A stretch of 17,158 nucleotides of DNA, taken from the NCBI GenBank assembly GCA_937915825.1, contig CALGGT010000106.1:1-17158 (forward strand). The letters run 5' to 3'. Below are positions 1-7,717 of this stretch, piece after piece. Source of the stretch: an uncultured Eubacterium sp. (GTDB taxonomy: Bacteria > Bacillota > Clostridia > Lachnospirales > Lachnospiraceae). Numbering within the stretch: the first letter of the stretch is position 1; each line of letters opens with the position of its first letter. Position numbers and translations under genes: made by a program. Below the pieces are notes generated by a model. That model saw only the letters and a program-made list of their open reading frames with translations, was not told where the DNA came from and searched no databases.

Positions 1-150
1 CTCCTCCTCGGGGATGTTCTTCTCTACACACTCCTTGGCCTTGTAGAGGGAAATCTTGCCTCGTCCTGCACCCACATAGCCATAGTCTGCATCAGCCATC
101 TCGCCAGGGCCGTTCACAATGCAGCCCATAATGCCGATTTTGAGCTCCCT
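1..150 (-). pseudogene. ispG: ispG (gcpE) fragment, 4-hydroxy-3-methylbut-2-enyl diphosphate synthase; probable chimeric contig end
   Basis: The minus strand is open for 50 codons from 150 to the window edge and carries the IspG signature MGCIVNGPGE. Its Cys and Glu, seven residues apart, correspond to the fourth-ligand region of the [4Fe-4S] cluster in IspG, an enzyme of the MEP isoprenoid pathway. The following residues (ADADYGYVGAGRGKISLYK) resemble, from memory, the long IspG of Bacteroidota rather than the short form of Clostridia. Reading upstream, the frame meets TGA at 154-156, just where the sequence changes into an unrelated aminopeptidase on the other strand. Both genes are thus cut at the same point, near 145-155. 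The simplest reading is an assembly chimera between two organisms; a real rearrangement that broke both genes is less likely. Family identification is firm; the taxonomic attribution is inference. Confidence 0.82.
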
Positions 151-151
151 T

Positions 152-1051
152 CTTCAAAATGAATTTATGCCCGGGGACGATTATCAATTTACCATTATTG
201 CCTTCCCGATCCCAGCGATTGGACCGGACTTTGAAGAGATCTTCCGGGAAACCATGAAGATCAATACCCTGGATGTAGAAACCTATCAAAGGATCCAACA
301 ATGTCTGATCGACGCCCTGGACCAGGGAGAAAGGGTACATGTAAAGGGAAAAGGGGATAATCGAACGGACATAATCGTAGCGCTAGCACCGTTAAAGGAT
401 CCCGCGACAGAAACCCGGTTTGAGAATTGTCTCGCGGATGTGAACATTCCCGTGGGAGAAGTATTTACCTCTCCGAAGTTAGAAGGGACCAATGGAGTGT
501 TGCATGTTTCCTATGTATATCTGAATCAGTTGCTGTTCCAGGAGCTGGAGATCAAGATCACAGAAGGTAAGGTTACGGATTACACCTGTAGGAATTATGA
601 TGAGGAACGTAAGAACAAAGCCTTTATCAAGGAGCATGTATTGTTTCATCACGATACTCTTCCTTTAGGGGAATTTGCCATCGGAACCAATACGCTGGCG
701 TACCGTATGGGAAGAAAATATGGGATTTTGGACAAACTTCCCATTCTGATCGCTGAGAAAACCGGACCCCACTTTGCGGTGGGGGATACCTGTTATTCCC
801 ACAGCGAGGAGGTTGTGGTAAGAAACCCGGATGGAAAGGAAATGATCGCCAAGGAAAATTCCTGTTCCGCGTTGCGAAAGAGCGATCCGGCATCGGCGTA
901 TTTTAATTGTCATCTGGATATTACCCTTCCCTTTGATGAGTTAGAGAAGATCGCAGTCATAAAGGAAAATGGGGAAGAAATCGTGTTGATCCGGGATGGG
1001 AAGTTTGTATTGCCTGGTACGGAAGGATTAAACAAACCGTTAGAGGAATAA
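152..1051 (+). CDS. M29-family (thermophilic/AmpS-like) aminopeptidase, N-terminally truncated
   Basis: This is the C-terminal ~300 residues of a cytoplasmic metallo-aminopeptidase related to peptidase family M29 (aminopeptidase T/AmpS). Recognisable blocks in order are FPIPAIGPDFEEIF near the start, the SPKLEGTNGVLHV block, GEFAIGTNT (candidate metal-binding Glu), GPHFAVGDTCYSH (candidate metal-binding His) and CHLDITLP (candidate His and Asp) near the C-terminus. These match the order of the paired-metal ligands in M29 enzymes. The frame is open further upstream to an ATG at 119, but that ATG lies antisense inside the ispG fragment, so it is not a real start; the true N-terminus is missing. 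The stop is followed after 18 bases by purE, whose strong RBS begins straight after the stop, so the two may be co-transcribed. Family assignment is fairly sure; substrate preference cannot be read from the sequence. Confidence 0.78.
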   Translation, partial: LQNEFMPGDDYQFTIIAFPIPAIGPDFEEIFRETMKINTLDVETYQRIQQCLIDALDQGERVHVKGKGDNRTDIIVALAPLKDPATETRFENCLADVNIPVGEVFTSPKLEGTNGVLHVSYVYLNQLLFQELEIKITEGKVTDYTCRNYDEERKNKAFIKEHVLFHHDTLPLGEFAIGTNTLAYRMGRKYGILDKLPILIAEKTGPHFAVGDTCYSHSEEVVVRNPDGKEMIAKENSCSALRKSDPASAYFNCHLDITLPFDELEKIAVIKENGEEIVLIRDGKFVLPGTEGLNKPLEE

Positions 1052-1069
1052 GGAAAGGAGACATGTGTT

Positions 1070-1582
1070 ATGTCAAAAGTTGGAATTTTAATGGGAAGCG
1101 ATTCCGATCTAAATGTTATGAAAAAGGCGGCGGAAATGCTGGAGAAATTTGGTGTTGATTATGAGATGACCATTATTTCGGCCCATCGGATGCCGGATAC
1201 GTTTGTGGAATATGCCACAAAGGCGGAAGAAAGAGGGATTGAAGTGATCATTGCAGGTGCCGGCGGTGCGGCGCATTTACCTGGAATGTGTGCCGCATTG
1301 TTTGATCTGCCGGTGATCGGAGTGCCGATCCATACTAAGTCTGCCGGCGGTTTGGATAGTTTATATTCCATCGTTCAGATGCCGTCCGGAATTCCGGTAG
1401 CTACGGTAGCCATCGATGGTGCCGCCAATGCAGGTATTTTAGCTGCTAAGATCTTGTCGATCCAAGATCCGGATCTGAGAAACCGTTTGAAAGATTATAA
1501 GGTTGAGATGAAGGACGGCGTTCAGAAGAAAGCCGACAAATTAGGAGAGATCGGATACGAAGCGTATTTGGATCAAATGTGA
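1070..1582 (+). CDS. purE: N5-carboxyaminoimidazole ribonucleotide mutase (PurE)
   Basis: PurE interconverts N5-CAIR and CAIR, the carboxylation step of de novo purine synthesis, as a cytoplasmic octamer. The 170-aa protein is full length. It shows the N-terminal GILMGSDSDLNVM phosphate-binding segment, the ISAHRMPD motif with the catalytic His near residue 40, and the AGAGGAAHLPGM glycine-rich block, followed by GVPIHTKSAGGLDSLYSIVQMP. The start ATG is preceded by AGGAAAGGAG with good spacing. PurE often heads a purine operon or lies next to purK; neither purK nor any other pur gene is present here. Instead it follows an aminopeptidase and converges on an exonuclease gene, overlapping that gene's last 10 bases. 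No intrinsic terminator is visible between the two converging genes. Whether it is the class I (with PurK) or class II type was not determined. Confidence 0.96.
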   Translation: MSKVGILMGSDSDLNVMKKAAEMLEKFGVDYEMTIISAHRMPDTFVEYATKAEERGIEVIIAGAGGAAHLPGMCAALFDLPVIGVPIHTKSAGGLDSLYSIVQMPSGIPVATVAIDGAANAGILAAKILSIQDPDLRNRLKDYKVEMKDGVQKKADKLGEIGYEAYLDQM

Positions 1583-2697
1583 TCCCAAACGGCGTTCCAA
1601 ATGGCCGTTCGATAGAGAAAAAAGTCCGTTTCGTTTAAAGAGGAGATCGGAAGATAATACAACGGACTTCGATTCTCTTTTTGAAAGAAGGTCATCGGTT
1701 TGCCCGTCCCGGTGAAGGGCGTATCTTGAAAGGTTTTTTTCGGAATGGGAAGGAAGGTTCCCTGGGCAGGGGTGTAACAGGTTTTGGCGGTTGCTTTTTT
1801 TCGATGGGAAGCATCCACAAAGGAACCGACACTTTTGTGAATGGCATAATCTTCCTCCGGTAAATAATAATAGTTTTCATAATCGGGATAGAAGTGATAC
1901 AATTTACCCTCAAATACAGGGATTTGTAGTTCTACGCTTGTAGTATCATAAGAGATGGTTGCAAATTCCTGTGAAATGGTAAGAGGGAAGGGATAGGCCC
2001 CCTTGGCTTTTCCCTGTAAGGCCTTTTTTTGAGAATGTTCGGTTACATTCAGATCATCCGGACAGATCCTATAGGTCAGGGCGGACGCGATCTGCCAGGT
2101 GGCCAGTACATCTTCCATGTTGTGAGCGCTTAAAAGGGCCAGTCGTTCCTGGTTTTCCGTGCCTTTTGATAGTTTTTCCATCATAAAGGCTTCGTATTGG
2201 GAGACCACATCTTTCCCGGACAAAGAATCCAGGCGTTGATAACCGAATTGTTGTTCCAAAGTTTTTAACTTAAAATCGGGAAGAGCCAGAAAGGGCTTTA
2301 ATTTCCGTAAGGTATGGTATAGATCCAATCCGTTGTTCAAAGAGGCCGGAAGGGGAAGACGATGGTATTGGGCCCGTTTTTTTAGAAAGGGCAGATCGAA
2401 GGTATTGCCGTTGTAATGGATCAGAGTGGTATTCGCGTGAATCTGGGCAAAGAAGGCTTCCAGTACAGGACGTTCGTCGTCTACTTCGTTGCAGAAGTAG
2501 TGAAGGAGCTCCGGTTCCTCCGGATTTGAAAAATGCAGCAGACAGATTTGCTGGATCATGGCCGTACGAGGAGAAAAACCGGTGGTTTCAATATCAAAAA
2601 ACAGACACGTTTCCAGGTGGATGTGTTCCACGGAAAGCAGCGCTTGCCGGATCTCTTTTTGTAAGGGTAAATGCGGGTGTTCAACCGTTCGTATCAT
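1573..2697 (-). CDS. YprB-like RNase H-fold 3'-5' exonuclease (DEDD type)
   Basis: The protein (374 aa from the chosen start) has an exonuclease core resembling the RNase_H_2/YprB family. Visible motifs are FDIETTG (ExoI, Asp35 and Glu37), IHYNGNTFDLPFL (ExoII, Asp near 101), an Asp in LDLYHTLRKL near 125, and HNMEDVLAT (ExoIII, His192 and Asp196). The C-terminal ~150 residues have no domain I recognise. The frame extends to an ATG at 2766, but a good promoter (TTGCCA, 17 bases, TACAAT, at 2766-2738 on this strand) lies downstream of it. Transcription would start near 2731, leaving ATG 2706 or ATG 2697. An AAAGGA eight bases before 2697 favours that start. It is divergent from cls and convergent with purE. 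A role in DNA or RNA processing is inferred from the family; the natural substrate is unknown. Confidence 0.82.
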   Translation of the reverse strand: MIRTVEHPHLPLQKEIRQALLSVEHIHLETCLFFDIETTGFSPRTAMIQQICLLHFSNPEEPELLHYFCNEVDDERPVLEAFFAQIHANTTLIHYNGNTFDLPFLKKRAQYHRLPLPASLNNGLDLYHTLRKLKPFLALPDFKLKTLEQQFGYQRLDSLSGKDVVSQYEAFMMEKLSKGTENQERLALLSAHNMEDVLATWQIASALTYRICPDDLNVTEHSQKKALQGKAKGAYPFPLTISQEFATISYDTTSVELQIPVFEGKLYHFYPDYENYYYLPEEDYAIHKSVGSFVDASHRKKATAKTCYTPAQGTFLPIPKKTFQDTPFTGTGKPMTFFQKENRSPLYYLPISSLNETDFFLYRTAIWNAVWDHI

Positions 2698-2737
2698 ACG
2701 TACCATCCTTTCATCTCTGATGCCACTGTGTGATATC

Positions 2738-2766
2738 ATTGTAACACAGAAATGTTTTTGTGGCAA
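2738..2766 (-). promoter_or_regulatory. sigma-A-type promoter of the YprB-like gene
   Basis: On the minus strand TTGCCA (2766-2761), a 17-base spacer and TACAAT (2743-2738) each match consensus at five of six positions. The predicted transcript start is near 2731, about 34 bases before the chosen ATG at 2697. This also argues against the upstream ATG at 2766. Confidence 0.72.
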
Positions 2767-2811
2767 AGTGGGAAAAAAGGAAAGTTACAAATCGGGAAAG
2801 AAATGTTTTTA

Positions 2812-2840
2812 TGGAAATGGGTCAATAAACATGTTATAAT
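2812..2840 (+). promoter_or_regulatory. promoter of cls with extended -10
   Basis: A perfect TATAAT at 2835-2840 is preceded by TGT, giving an extended -10 (TGtTATAAT). Seventeen bases upstream, TGGAAA matches the -35 consensus at four positions. The predicted start is near 2847, about 40 bases before the cls TTG. The octamer palindrome AACATGTT (2828-2835) overlaps the extended -10 and could be an operator, but this is speculative. Confidence 0.7.
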
Positions 2841-2887
2841 GTCCTATGGAAGAGCGGAAATCAACAGAACAATACAGGTGAGAAACA

Positions 2888-4483
2888 TTGATCGGCAGTG
2901 AAAAAAGAGAGAAGCGAGAAAAAAAAGAAGAAACTACTTTAAAACGGTTAAAAGGTAGGGTTCAAAACAGTTTATCCGGCTTGATCCGGGCCGTTGTTTT
3001 GGGCCTTTTAATTCTGTTACAAGTGGGATTTATTGCCGTTCTTCCCCTGGCTCTTCATGAGTATTCCTCCGGGTTTTACATTGCCCTTGAAATTTGCGGA
3101 CTGGTGGGGATTTTGGCGCTGACCAATGACAATCGAAATTTCTCTTATAAATTTTCATGGCTTTGTATTATTCTGGTGCTGCCGGTTTCCGGCTTGATCA
3201 TGTTCCTGTTATGGGGCCGTGTGGGAAAGGGGAATACCCTCCATAAAAAGATCATCAACCAATTTCATAAAACGGAGAGCTGGTTGGTCGCGGACCCGAA
3301 GCTGGAAGAGGATTTTGTTCAAAAATATCCCCTGGAAGGTCAGCTTTCCAAATATATGTATGCCAAAGGTTCTCCGATCTTCAAGAACAATGAATTCAAA
3401 TACTACGCCACCGGTGAGGATGCCTTTGAGGATATTATTACACAGATTGCTCAGGCAAAAAAATTTATCCTGTTGGAATTCTTTATTGTGGCGGAGGGGG
3501 CGCTTTGGGATCAGGTTCATGAGATCTTAAAACAAAAACTTCAGGAAGGCGTGGAAGTGAAATTCTTATATGATGATTTCGGCGCCATTCTTCGAACAGG
3601 GACGGATTTCAGCAGCAAGCTGAGGACGGAAGGATTTGAAGTACAGATCTTTAATCCCATTCATAAATATGCGTCCAAGCTATATATGAATTTTAGAAAC
3701 CATCAGAAAATGGTTATTGTAGATGGAAATGTAGGCTTTACCGGCGGATTTAATATTGCGGATGAGTACGCCAATCTGGTAGAGCGTTTTGGCGTTTGGA
3801 AGGATGCCGGAATTCGGGTCGAAGGCGACGCGGTCTGGGCGATGACCGTGGCCTTCTTTGAAATGTGGGAAGTAACCTCCGGTCAGGAGATCGATCTTTT
3901 ACAATATTCTCCGGATCGGGAATTTAACAAGAACAACGGGTATTGTCATATTTTACGAGATGGTCCGGCATTGGGTCCCCAATCCTACGTGGGAAGCGTT
4001 GTAAAGCAGATCGCTAATTATTCCATTCAGCGTCTCTACATCATGACGCCCTATCTGATCCTGGAAGAAACCCTGTCCCGAAGCCTGATCGAAGCGAAAA
4101 AAAGAGGGGTTGACGTACGGATCGTCACACCGGGGATACCGGATAAAAAACATATTAAGTATTTAACGGAATACTATTACGGACATTTGCTCCACAATGG
4201 GATTCGGATTTTTGAATATCAACCGGGATTTGTACATTCCAAGGTGATCCTGTCGGATCAAACGGCGATGGTCAGTACGATCAACTTAGATTATCGAAGT
4301 TTCTACCTTCACTATGAAAACGGAATATGGCTCCACGATGCCAAGACCATACGATCGGTGGAGCGGGACTTTGAGAAAACCTTGAAAGAATGTAAAGAAA
4401 TCCATTATTCGGAATGGCTAAACCGCCCCAGACGGATCAAGATCCTGCAGTACATCCTCAACGTATTTTCAACGCTGGTCTAA
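2888..4483 (+). CDS. cls: cardiolipin synthase (phospholipase D superfamily)
   Basis: Cardiolipin synthase joins two phosphatidylglycerol molecules to give cardiolipin and glycerol at the membrane. The 531-aa protein has a very basic, Lys/Glu-rich N-terminus (residues 1-25), hydrophobic segments at about 30-55, 62-80 and 90-110, and two phospholipase D active-site motifs. These are HQKMVIVD (His272, Lys274, Asp279, followed by GFTGGFNIADEY) and HSKVILSD (His450, Lys452, Asp457). The order fits the usual Cls plan of N-terminal membrane anchors followed by two catalytic halves. The first codon is TTG, chosen because AGGTGA sits six bases upstream (2876-2881) and a strong promoter lies just before it. 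The charged stretch before the first membrane segment makes it slightly longer than the commonest ~480-510 aa forms. The gene stands alone between a divergent exonuclease gene and ruvA. Confidence 0.93.
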   Translation: MIGSEKREKREKKEETTLKRLKGRVQNSLSGLIRAVVLGLLILLQVGFIAVLPLALHEYSSGFYIALEICGLVGILALTNDNRNFSYKFSWLCIILVLPVSGLIMFLLWGRVGKGNTLHKKIINQFHKTESWLVADPKLEEDFVQKYPLEGQLSKYMYAKGSPIFKNNEFKYYATGEDAFEDIITQIAQAKKFILLEFFIVAEGALWDQVHEILKQKLQEGVEVKFLYDDFGAILRTGTDFSSKLRTEGFEVQIFNPIHKYASKLYMNFRNHQKMVIVDGNVGFTGGFNIADEYANLVERFGVWKDAGIRVEGDAVWAMTVAFFEMWEVTSGQEIDLLQYSPDREFNKNNGYCHILRDGPALGPQSYVGSVVKQIANYSIQRLYIMTPYLILEETLSRSLIEAKKRGVDVRIVTPGIPDKKHIKYLTEYYYGHLLHNGIRIFEYQPGFVHSKVILSDQTAMVSTINLDYRSFYLHYENGIWLHDAKTIRSVERDFEKTLKECKEIHYSEWLNRPRRIKILQYILNVFSTLV

Positions 4484-4542
4484 TGGGGATGCATGCGGTG
4501 CAACCGGGATGAAGCGGATATCATCCGAGAAAGGATAAAACT

Positions 4543-5121
4543 ATGATTTACTATGTAACGGGAACCCTTTCCATGGTGGAAGAGAATTTTGTGGTTGTGG
4601 AAAACAATGGAATGGGGATCCGGATCTTTATGCCGCCGGCCAGAATTCCGGAACTGCCGGAAACAGGGCAGGAAGTGATCCTTTACACCTATACCTATGT
4701 AAGAGAAGATTCCTTTCAACTTTATGGGTTTGCGGAGAAAGAAGAACTGGAAATCTTCCAGAAAGTGATTACTGTCAGTGGGATCGGCCCGAAAGGAGGC
4801 CTTGCCATGTTATCGACGTATACGGCCAAGGAAATCCTTCAGGCCATTGTAACGGAGGATGATAAGACCATTGCGAAAACGCCCGGGATCGGACCGAAAA
4901 CCGCGAAGAAAATGATCCTGGAATTAAAAGATAAGATTGATATTCAGGCGGATATCCTTGCTCCCACCGGTGATAACGCAGAGGTAAACGATGCGATCCT
5001 TGGACTGGAAAGCCTGGGATATAAGAGAAGTGAAGCGGCGGAGGCAGTGAGGAAGGTCGCCAAAGAAGGGATGAATGCGGAAGAGATCCTGAAACGAAGC
5101 CTATTAAACCTCAGTCGATAG
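4543..5121 (+). CDS. ruvA: Holliday junction branch migration protein RuvA
   Basis: RuvA binds four-way DNA junctions as a tetramer and loads the RuvB motor during recombinational repair. At 192 aa it is close to the usual ~200. The N-terminal OB-fold domain starts MIYYVTGTL and includes the LYTYTYVREDSFQLYGF segment. Two helix-hairpin-helix motifs follow, SGIGPKGGLAML (from residue 79) and PGIGPKTAKKMILELKDK (from 114). A short linker leads to the C-terminal RuvB-binding domain (about 147-192; DAILGLESLGYKRSEAAEAV). The ATG has AAAGGA upstream. The gene lies 59 bases after cls and 88 bases before ruvB, in the common ruvA-ruvB order; ruvC is not in the window. Confidence 0.96.
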   Translation: MIYYVTGTLSMVEENFVVVENNGMGIRIFMPPARIPELPETGQEVILYTYTYVREDSFQLYGFAEKEELEIFQKVITVSGIGPKGGLAMLSTYTAKEILQAIVTEDDKTIAKTPGIGPKTAKKMILELKDKIDIQADILAPTGDNAEVNDAILGLESLGYKRSEAAEAVRKVAKEGMNAEEILKRSLLNLSR

Positions 5122-5209
5122 GTCTTAATTGAGTAAAAAAGTTCCCGTTGATAAATAGGCGTCATGAAATATTCGTGACGAAATATCCGTTGTGAGGAGA
5201 AAATACAGA

Positions 5210-6211
5210 ATGGAACGAATGATCAAAACCGATTTACTTTCCGATGAGAATCGTATGGAGAATACCCTGCGTCCCAAAATGCTCAGGGATTACATCGGAC
5301 AGGAACGGGCCAAAAATCAAATCAAAATATTTATGGATGCGGCGAAACAGCGTCAAGAGCCTTTAGATCATGTTTTGCTCTATGGACCTCCGGGATTGGG
5401 GAAAACTACCCTGGCAGGTATTTTAGCCAATGAAATGGATGTGAATTTGAAGATCACATCCGGTCCTGCCATTGAAAAACCGGGGGATATTGCTGCGATT
5501 CTAAGTGGTCTGCAGGATGGAGACCTGCTTTTTATTGATGAGGTTCATCGTTTGAACCGTCAGGTGGAAGAAGTATTGTATCCTGCCATGGAAGATTATG
5601 CCATTGATATTGTGGTCGGGAAAGACTCCGCCGCCAAAAGTATTCGCCTGGAATTGCCCCACTTTACGTTGGTAGGGGCGACGACCAGAGCCGGGATGTT
5701 AACGGCGCCGTTAAGAGATCGTTTCGGCGTTGTATTGAAAATGGATTTTTATAGCGTGGAAGAATTGGAAAAGATCGTAAAGAGAAGCGCTCACTTATTC
5801 CAGGTAGATGTGGACGATCGGGGAGCGAAGGAAATTGCCATGCGATCCCGAGGAACCCCCCGACTTGCCAACCGGTTCTTTAAGAGAGTGAGAGATTATG
5901 CCCAGGTTAAGGGGAATGGGGCGATCACAGAGGAGATTGCCAGGGAGGCTTTGAATCTGTTAGAAGTAGATCCGTTAGGACTGGATCATATTGACCGGGA
6001 AATGCTTCTGCTTATGATCGAAAAGTTTGACGGCGGCCCGGTGGGATTGGATACCTTAGCGGCGGCCATTGGAGAAGATAAAGGTACCATTGAGGATGTG
6101 TATGAGCCCTATCTCATCAAGAACGGGTTTCTTGAACGAACCCCCAGAGGGCGAATGGTTACCGGATATACCTATGAACATTTTGGAATGGAAAGGAGGT
6201 CCTCACAATGA
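5210..6211 (+). CDS. ruvB: Holliday junction branch migration ATPase RuvB
   Basis: RuvB is the hexameric AAA+ motor that drives branch migration with RuvA. The 333-aa product shows LRPKMLRDYIGQ at the start, Walker A GPPGLGKTT, Walker B LLFIDEVHRL, sensor-1 region GATTRAGMLTAPLRDRF, the sensor-2/arginine region SRGTPRLANR, and a C-terminal winged-helix domain (GLDTLAAAIGEDKGTIEDVYEPYLI). An in-frame GTG lies 18 bases further upstream at 5192. However, the only good Shine-Dalgarno (GAGGAGA, 5194-5200) would lie inside that longer reading frame and is correctly spaced for ATG 5210, so I use 5210. The last four bases (ATGA) overlap the start of the next small gene, and that gene's AAAGGAGG ribosome-binding site lies within the end of ruvB. 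Confidence 0.96.
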   Translation: MERMIKTDLLSDENRMENTLRPKMLRDYIGQERAKNQIKIFMDAAKQRQEPLDHVLLYGPPGLGKTTLAGILANEMDVNLKITSGPAIEKPGDIAAILSGLQDGDLLFIDEVHRLNRQVEEVLYPAMEDYAIDIVVGKDSAAKSIRLELPHFTLVGATTRAGMLTAPLRDRFGVVLKMDFYSVEELEKIVKRSAHLFQVDVDDRGAKEIAMRSRGTPRLANRFFKRVRDYAQVKGNGAITEEIAREALNLLEVDPLGLDHIDREMLLLMIEKFDGGPVGLDTLAAAIGEDKGTIEDVYEPYLIKNGFLERTPRGRMVTGYTYEHFGMERRSSQ

Positions 6212-6417
6212 CACATGCAGTAAAAGACCCGAAACGTGGTGTGATTTCCTGTTGGGTATGCTTCTTTGCCCTGATCGTAATGGATGTGGTAAGGATTCTC
6301 TTATTGGGAAGTAAGAATACCCTCTATAATTGGATTTTTGGAATCCTCATTGCCATATGGCTGGTGATTTCCGTTGTGGAAACCATAAAAATGATAAAGA
6401 AGAAAAAGAAAGGATGA
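6208..6417 (+). CDS. small two-helix membrane protein, function unknown
   Basis: This 69-aa gene starts in an ATGA overlap with the ruvB stop and has a strong AAAGGAGG ribosome-binding site inside ruvB, so translation is well supported. The protein has a short N-terminal charged region, two hydrophobic segments (about residues 12-33 and 40-58) and a Lys-rich tail ending KMIKKKKKG. By the positive-inside pattern both ends are probably cytoplasmic. I recognise no family. It is translationally coupled to ruvB and lies seven bases upstream of leuC, whose AGGATG ribosome-binding site falls in its last codons. It therefore links the ruv and leu genes in one apparent transcription unit. No function is claimed. 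Confidence 0.75.
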   Translation: MTHAVKDPKRGVISCWVCFFALIVMDVVRILLLGSKNTLYNWIFGILIAIWLVISVVETIKMIKKKKKG

Positions 6418-6423
6418 TAAATT

Positions 6424-7689
6424 ATGGGAATGACAATGACGCAAAAGATTCTGGCAGCACATGCCGGTTTGGATCACGTGGAGGCAGGACAATTGATCAT
6501 GGCGGATCTGGATATGGTATTAGCCAATGATATTACCGGACCCGTGGCCATTCGTGAGGTTGAGAAGCTGACCAAAAAGACCGTATTTGATCCGAATAAG
6601 GTTGCTCTGGTTCCGGATCATTTTACTCCGAATAAAGATATTAAGGCAGCGGAACAGTGTAAATGTGTAAGAGAGTACGCAAAAGCTCAGAATATCTCCA
6701 ATTATTTTGAAGTGGGAAAGGTGGGGATTGAACATGCGTTGTTGCCGGAAAAAGGATTGATCGTAGCCGGAGAGACTTGCATTGGCGCCGATTCTCATAC
6801 TTGTACCTACGGGGCGCTGGGAGCATTTTCTACAGGTGTAGGAAGTACCGATATGGGTGCCGGAATGATCACGGGTCAGGCTTGGTTTAAAGTGCCTTCA
6901 GCCATCAAAGTCGAGTTAACCGGAACGTTCCAGCCCTGGGTCAGCGGGAAGGATGTGATCTTGCACTTGATCGGAAAGATCGGTGTGGACGGCGCGTTGT
7001 ACCGTTCTTTGGAATTTGCGGGGGACGGCGTGAAAGAGTTATCCATGGATGATCGCTTTACCATTGCCAACATGGCCATTGAGGCAGGAGCGAAGAATGG
7101 AATTTTCCCGGTGGATGAGAAGACCATAGAATATATGAAGGCCCATGGCGATAAGCCCTATCATATTTATGAAGCGGATGCGGATGCGCCTTACGACGAA
7201 GTGGTGACCATTGATCTGAGTACGTTAAAGTCAACGGTTGCGTTCCCTCATTTGCCGGAGAATACCAAAACCGTGGAAGAAGCGGAAAATCTGGATATCG
7301 ATCAGGTTGTGATCGGAAGTTGCACCAACGGACGTCTGGAAGATCTTCGGATTGCCGCGAAGGTGTTGGAAGGAAGACAGGTGAAGGAAGGTCTTCGTTT
7401 AATCGTTTTCCCGGCAACCCAGCAGATTTATCTGGATGCCATGGCGGAAGGTTTATTGAAAATATTCATTGAGGCCGGTGCCGTTGTCAGTGCCCCTACC
7501 TGCGGACCTTGTTTAGGTGGTCACATGGGTGTTTTGGCAGCCGGTGAGAGATGTGTATCCACGACCAACCGTAATTTTGTAGGTCGTATGGGGCATATTG
7601 ATTCCGAGGTATATCTGGCAAGTCCTGCGGTGGCAGCAGCCAGCGCGGTAACCGGTAAGATCAGTGAGCCCAAGGATTTGGGATTATAA
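6424..7689 (+). CDS. leuC: 3-isopropylmalate dehydratase large subunit (LeuC)
   Basis: LeuC with LeuD isomerises 2-isopropylmalate to 3-isopropylmalate in leucine synthesis, using a [4Fe-4S] cluster in the aconitase fold. The 421-aa protein is the short HacA/LeuC2-type, typical of Clostridia and Archaea, rather than the ~465-aa proteobacterial form. Cluster cysteines are in VIGSCTNGRLEDL (Cys300) and SAPTCGPCLGGHMG (Cys360, Cys363). The ADSHTCTYGALGAFSTGVG and LVPDHFTP blocks are also present. The ATG follows AGGATG seven bases upstream. The leuD start is 28 bases downstream. The closely related homoaconitase cannot be excluded by motif reading alone, but the lack of other lysine-pathway genes and the Clostridia-like context favour leucine synthesis. 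Confidence 0.92.
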   Translation: MGMTMTQKILAAHAGLDHVEAGQLIMADLDMVLANDITGPVAIREVEKLTKKTVFDPNKVALVPDHFTPNKDIKAAEQCKCVREYAKAQNISNYFEVGKVGIEHALLPEKGLIVAGETCIGADSHTCTYGALGAFSTGVGSTDMGAGMITGQAWFKVPSAIKVELTGTFQPWVSGKDVILHLIGKIGVDGALYRSLEFAGDGVKELSMDDRFTIANMAIEAGAKNGIFPVDEKTIEYMKAHGDKPYHIYEADADAPYDEVVTIDLSTLKSTVAFPHLPENTKTVEEAENLDIDQVVIGSCTNGRLEDLRIAAKVLEGRQVKEGLRLIVFPATQQIYLDAMAEGLLKIFIEAGAVVSAPTCGPCLGGHMGVLAAGERCVSTTNRNFVGRMGHIDSEVYLASPAVAAASAVTGKISEPKDLGL

Positions 7690-7717
7690 GATAGAAAGAC
7701 AGAAGGGAGAATCATTT

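Noticed and set aside
119..151. An in-frame ATG at 119 that would give the aminopeptidase a 310-aa product.
   Set aside because: These codons are the antisense of the ispG fragment, lack a ribosome-binding site and do not fit the family N-terminus; the gene is truncated at the junction.
1588..1609. Hairpin AACGGC/GCCGTT as a terminator between purE and the converging gene.
   Set aside because: The stem is only six bases with a ten-base loop, has no T run after it, and lies within coding sequence of the minus-strand gene.
2698..2766. Longer N-terminus for the YprB-like protein from the ATG at 2766.
   Set aside because: A strong promoter lies between that ATG and the conserved domain, so transcription would begin downstream of it; ATG 2697 has a proper AAAGGA.
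5192..5209. GTG start for ruvB at 5192.
   Set aside because: It would place the only Shine-Dalgarno sequence inside the gene; the ATG at 5210 is correctly spaced from it.
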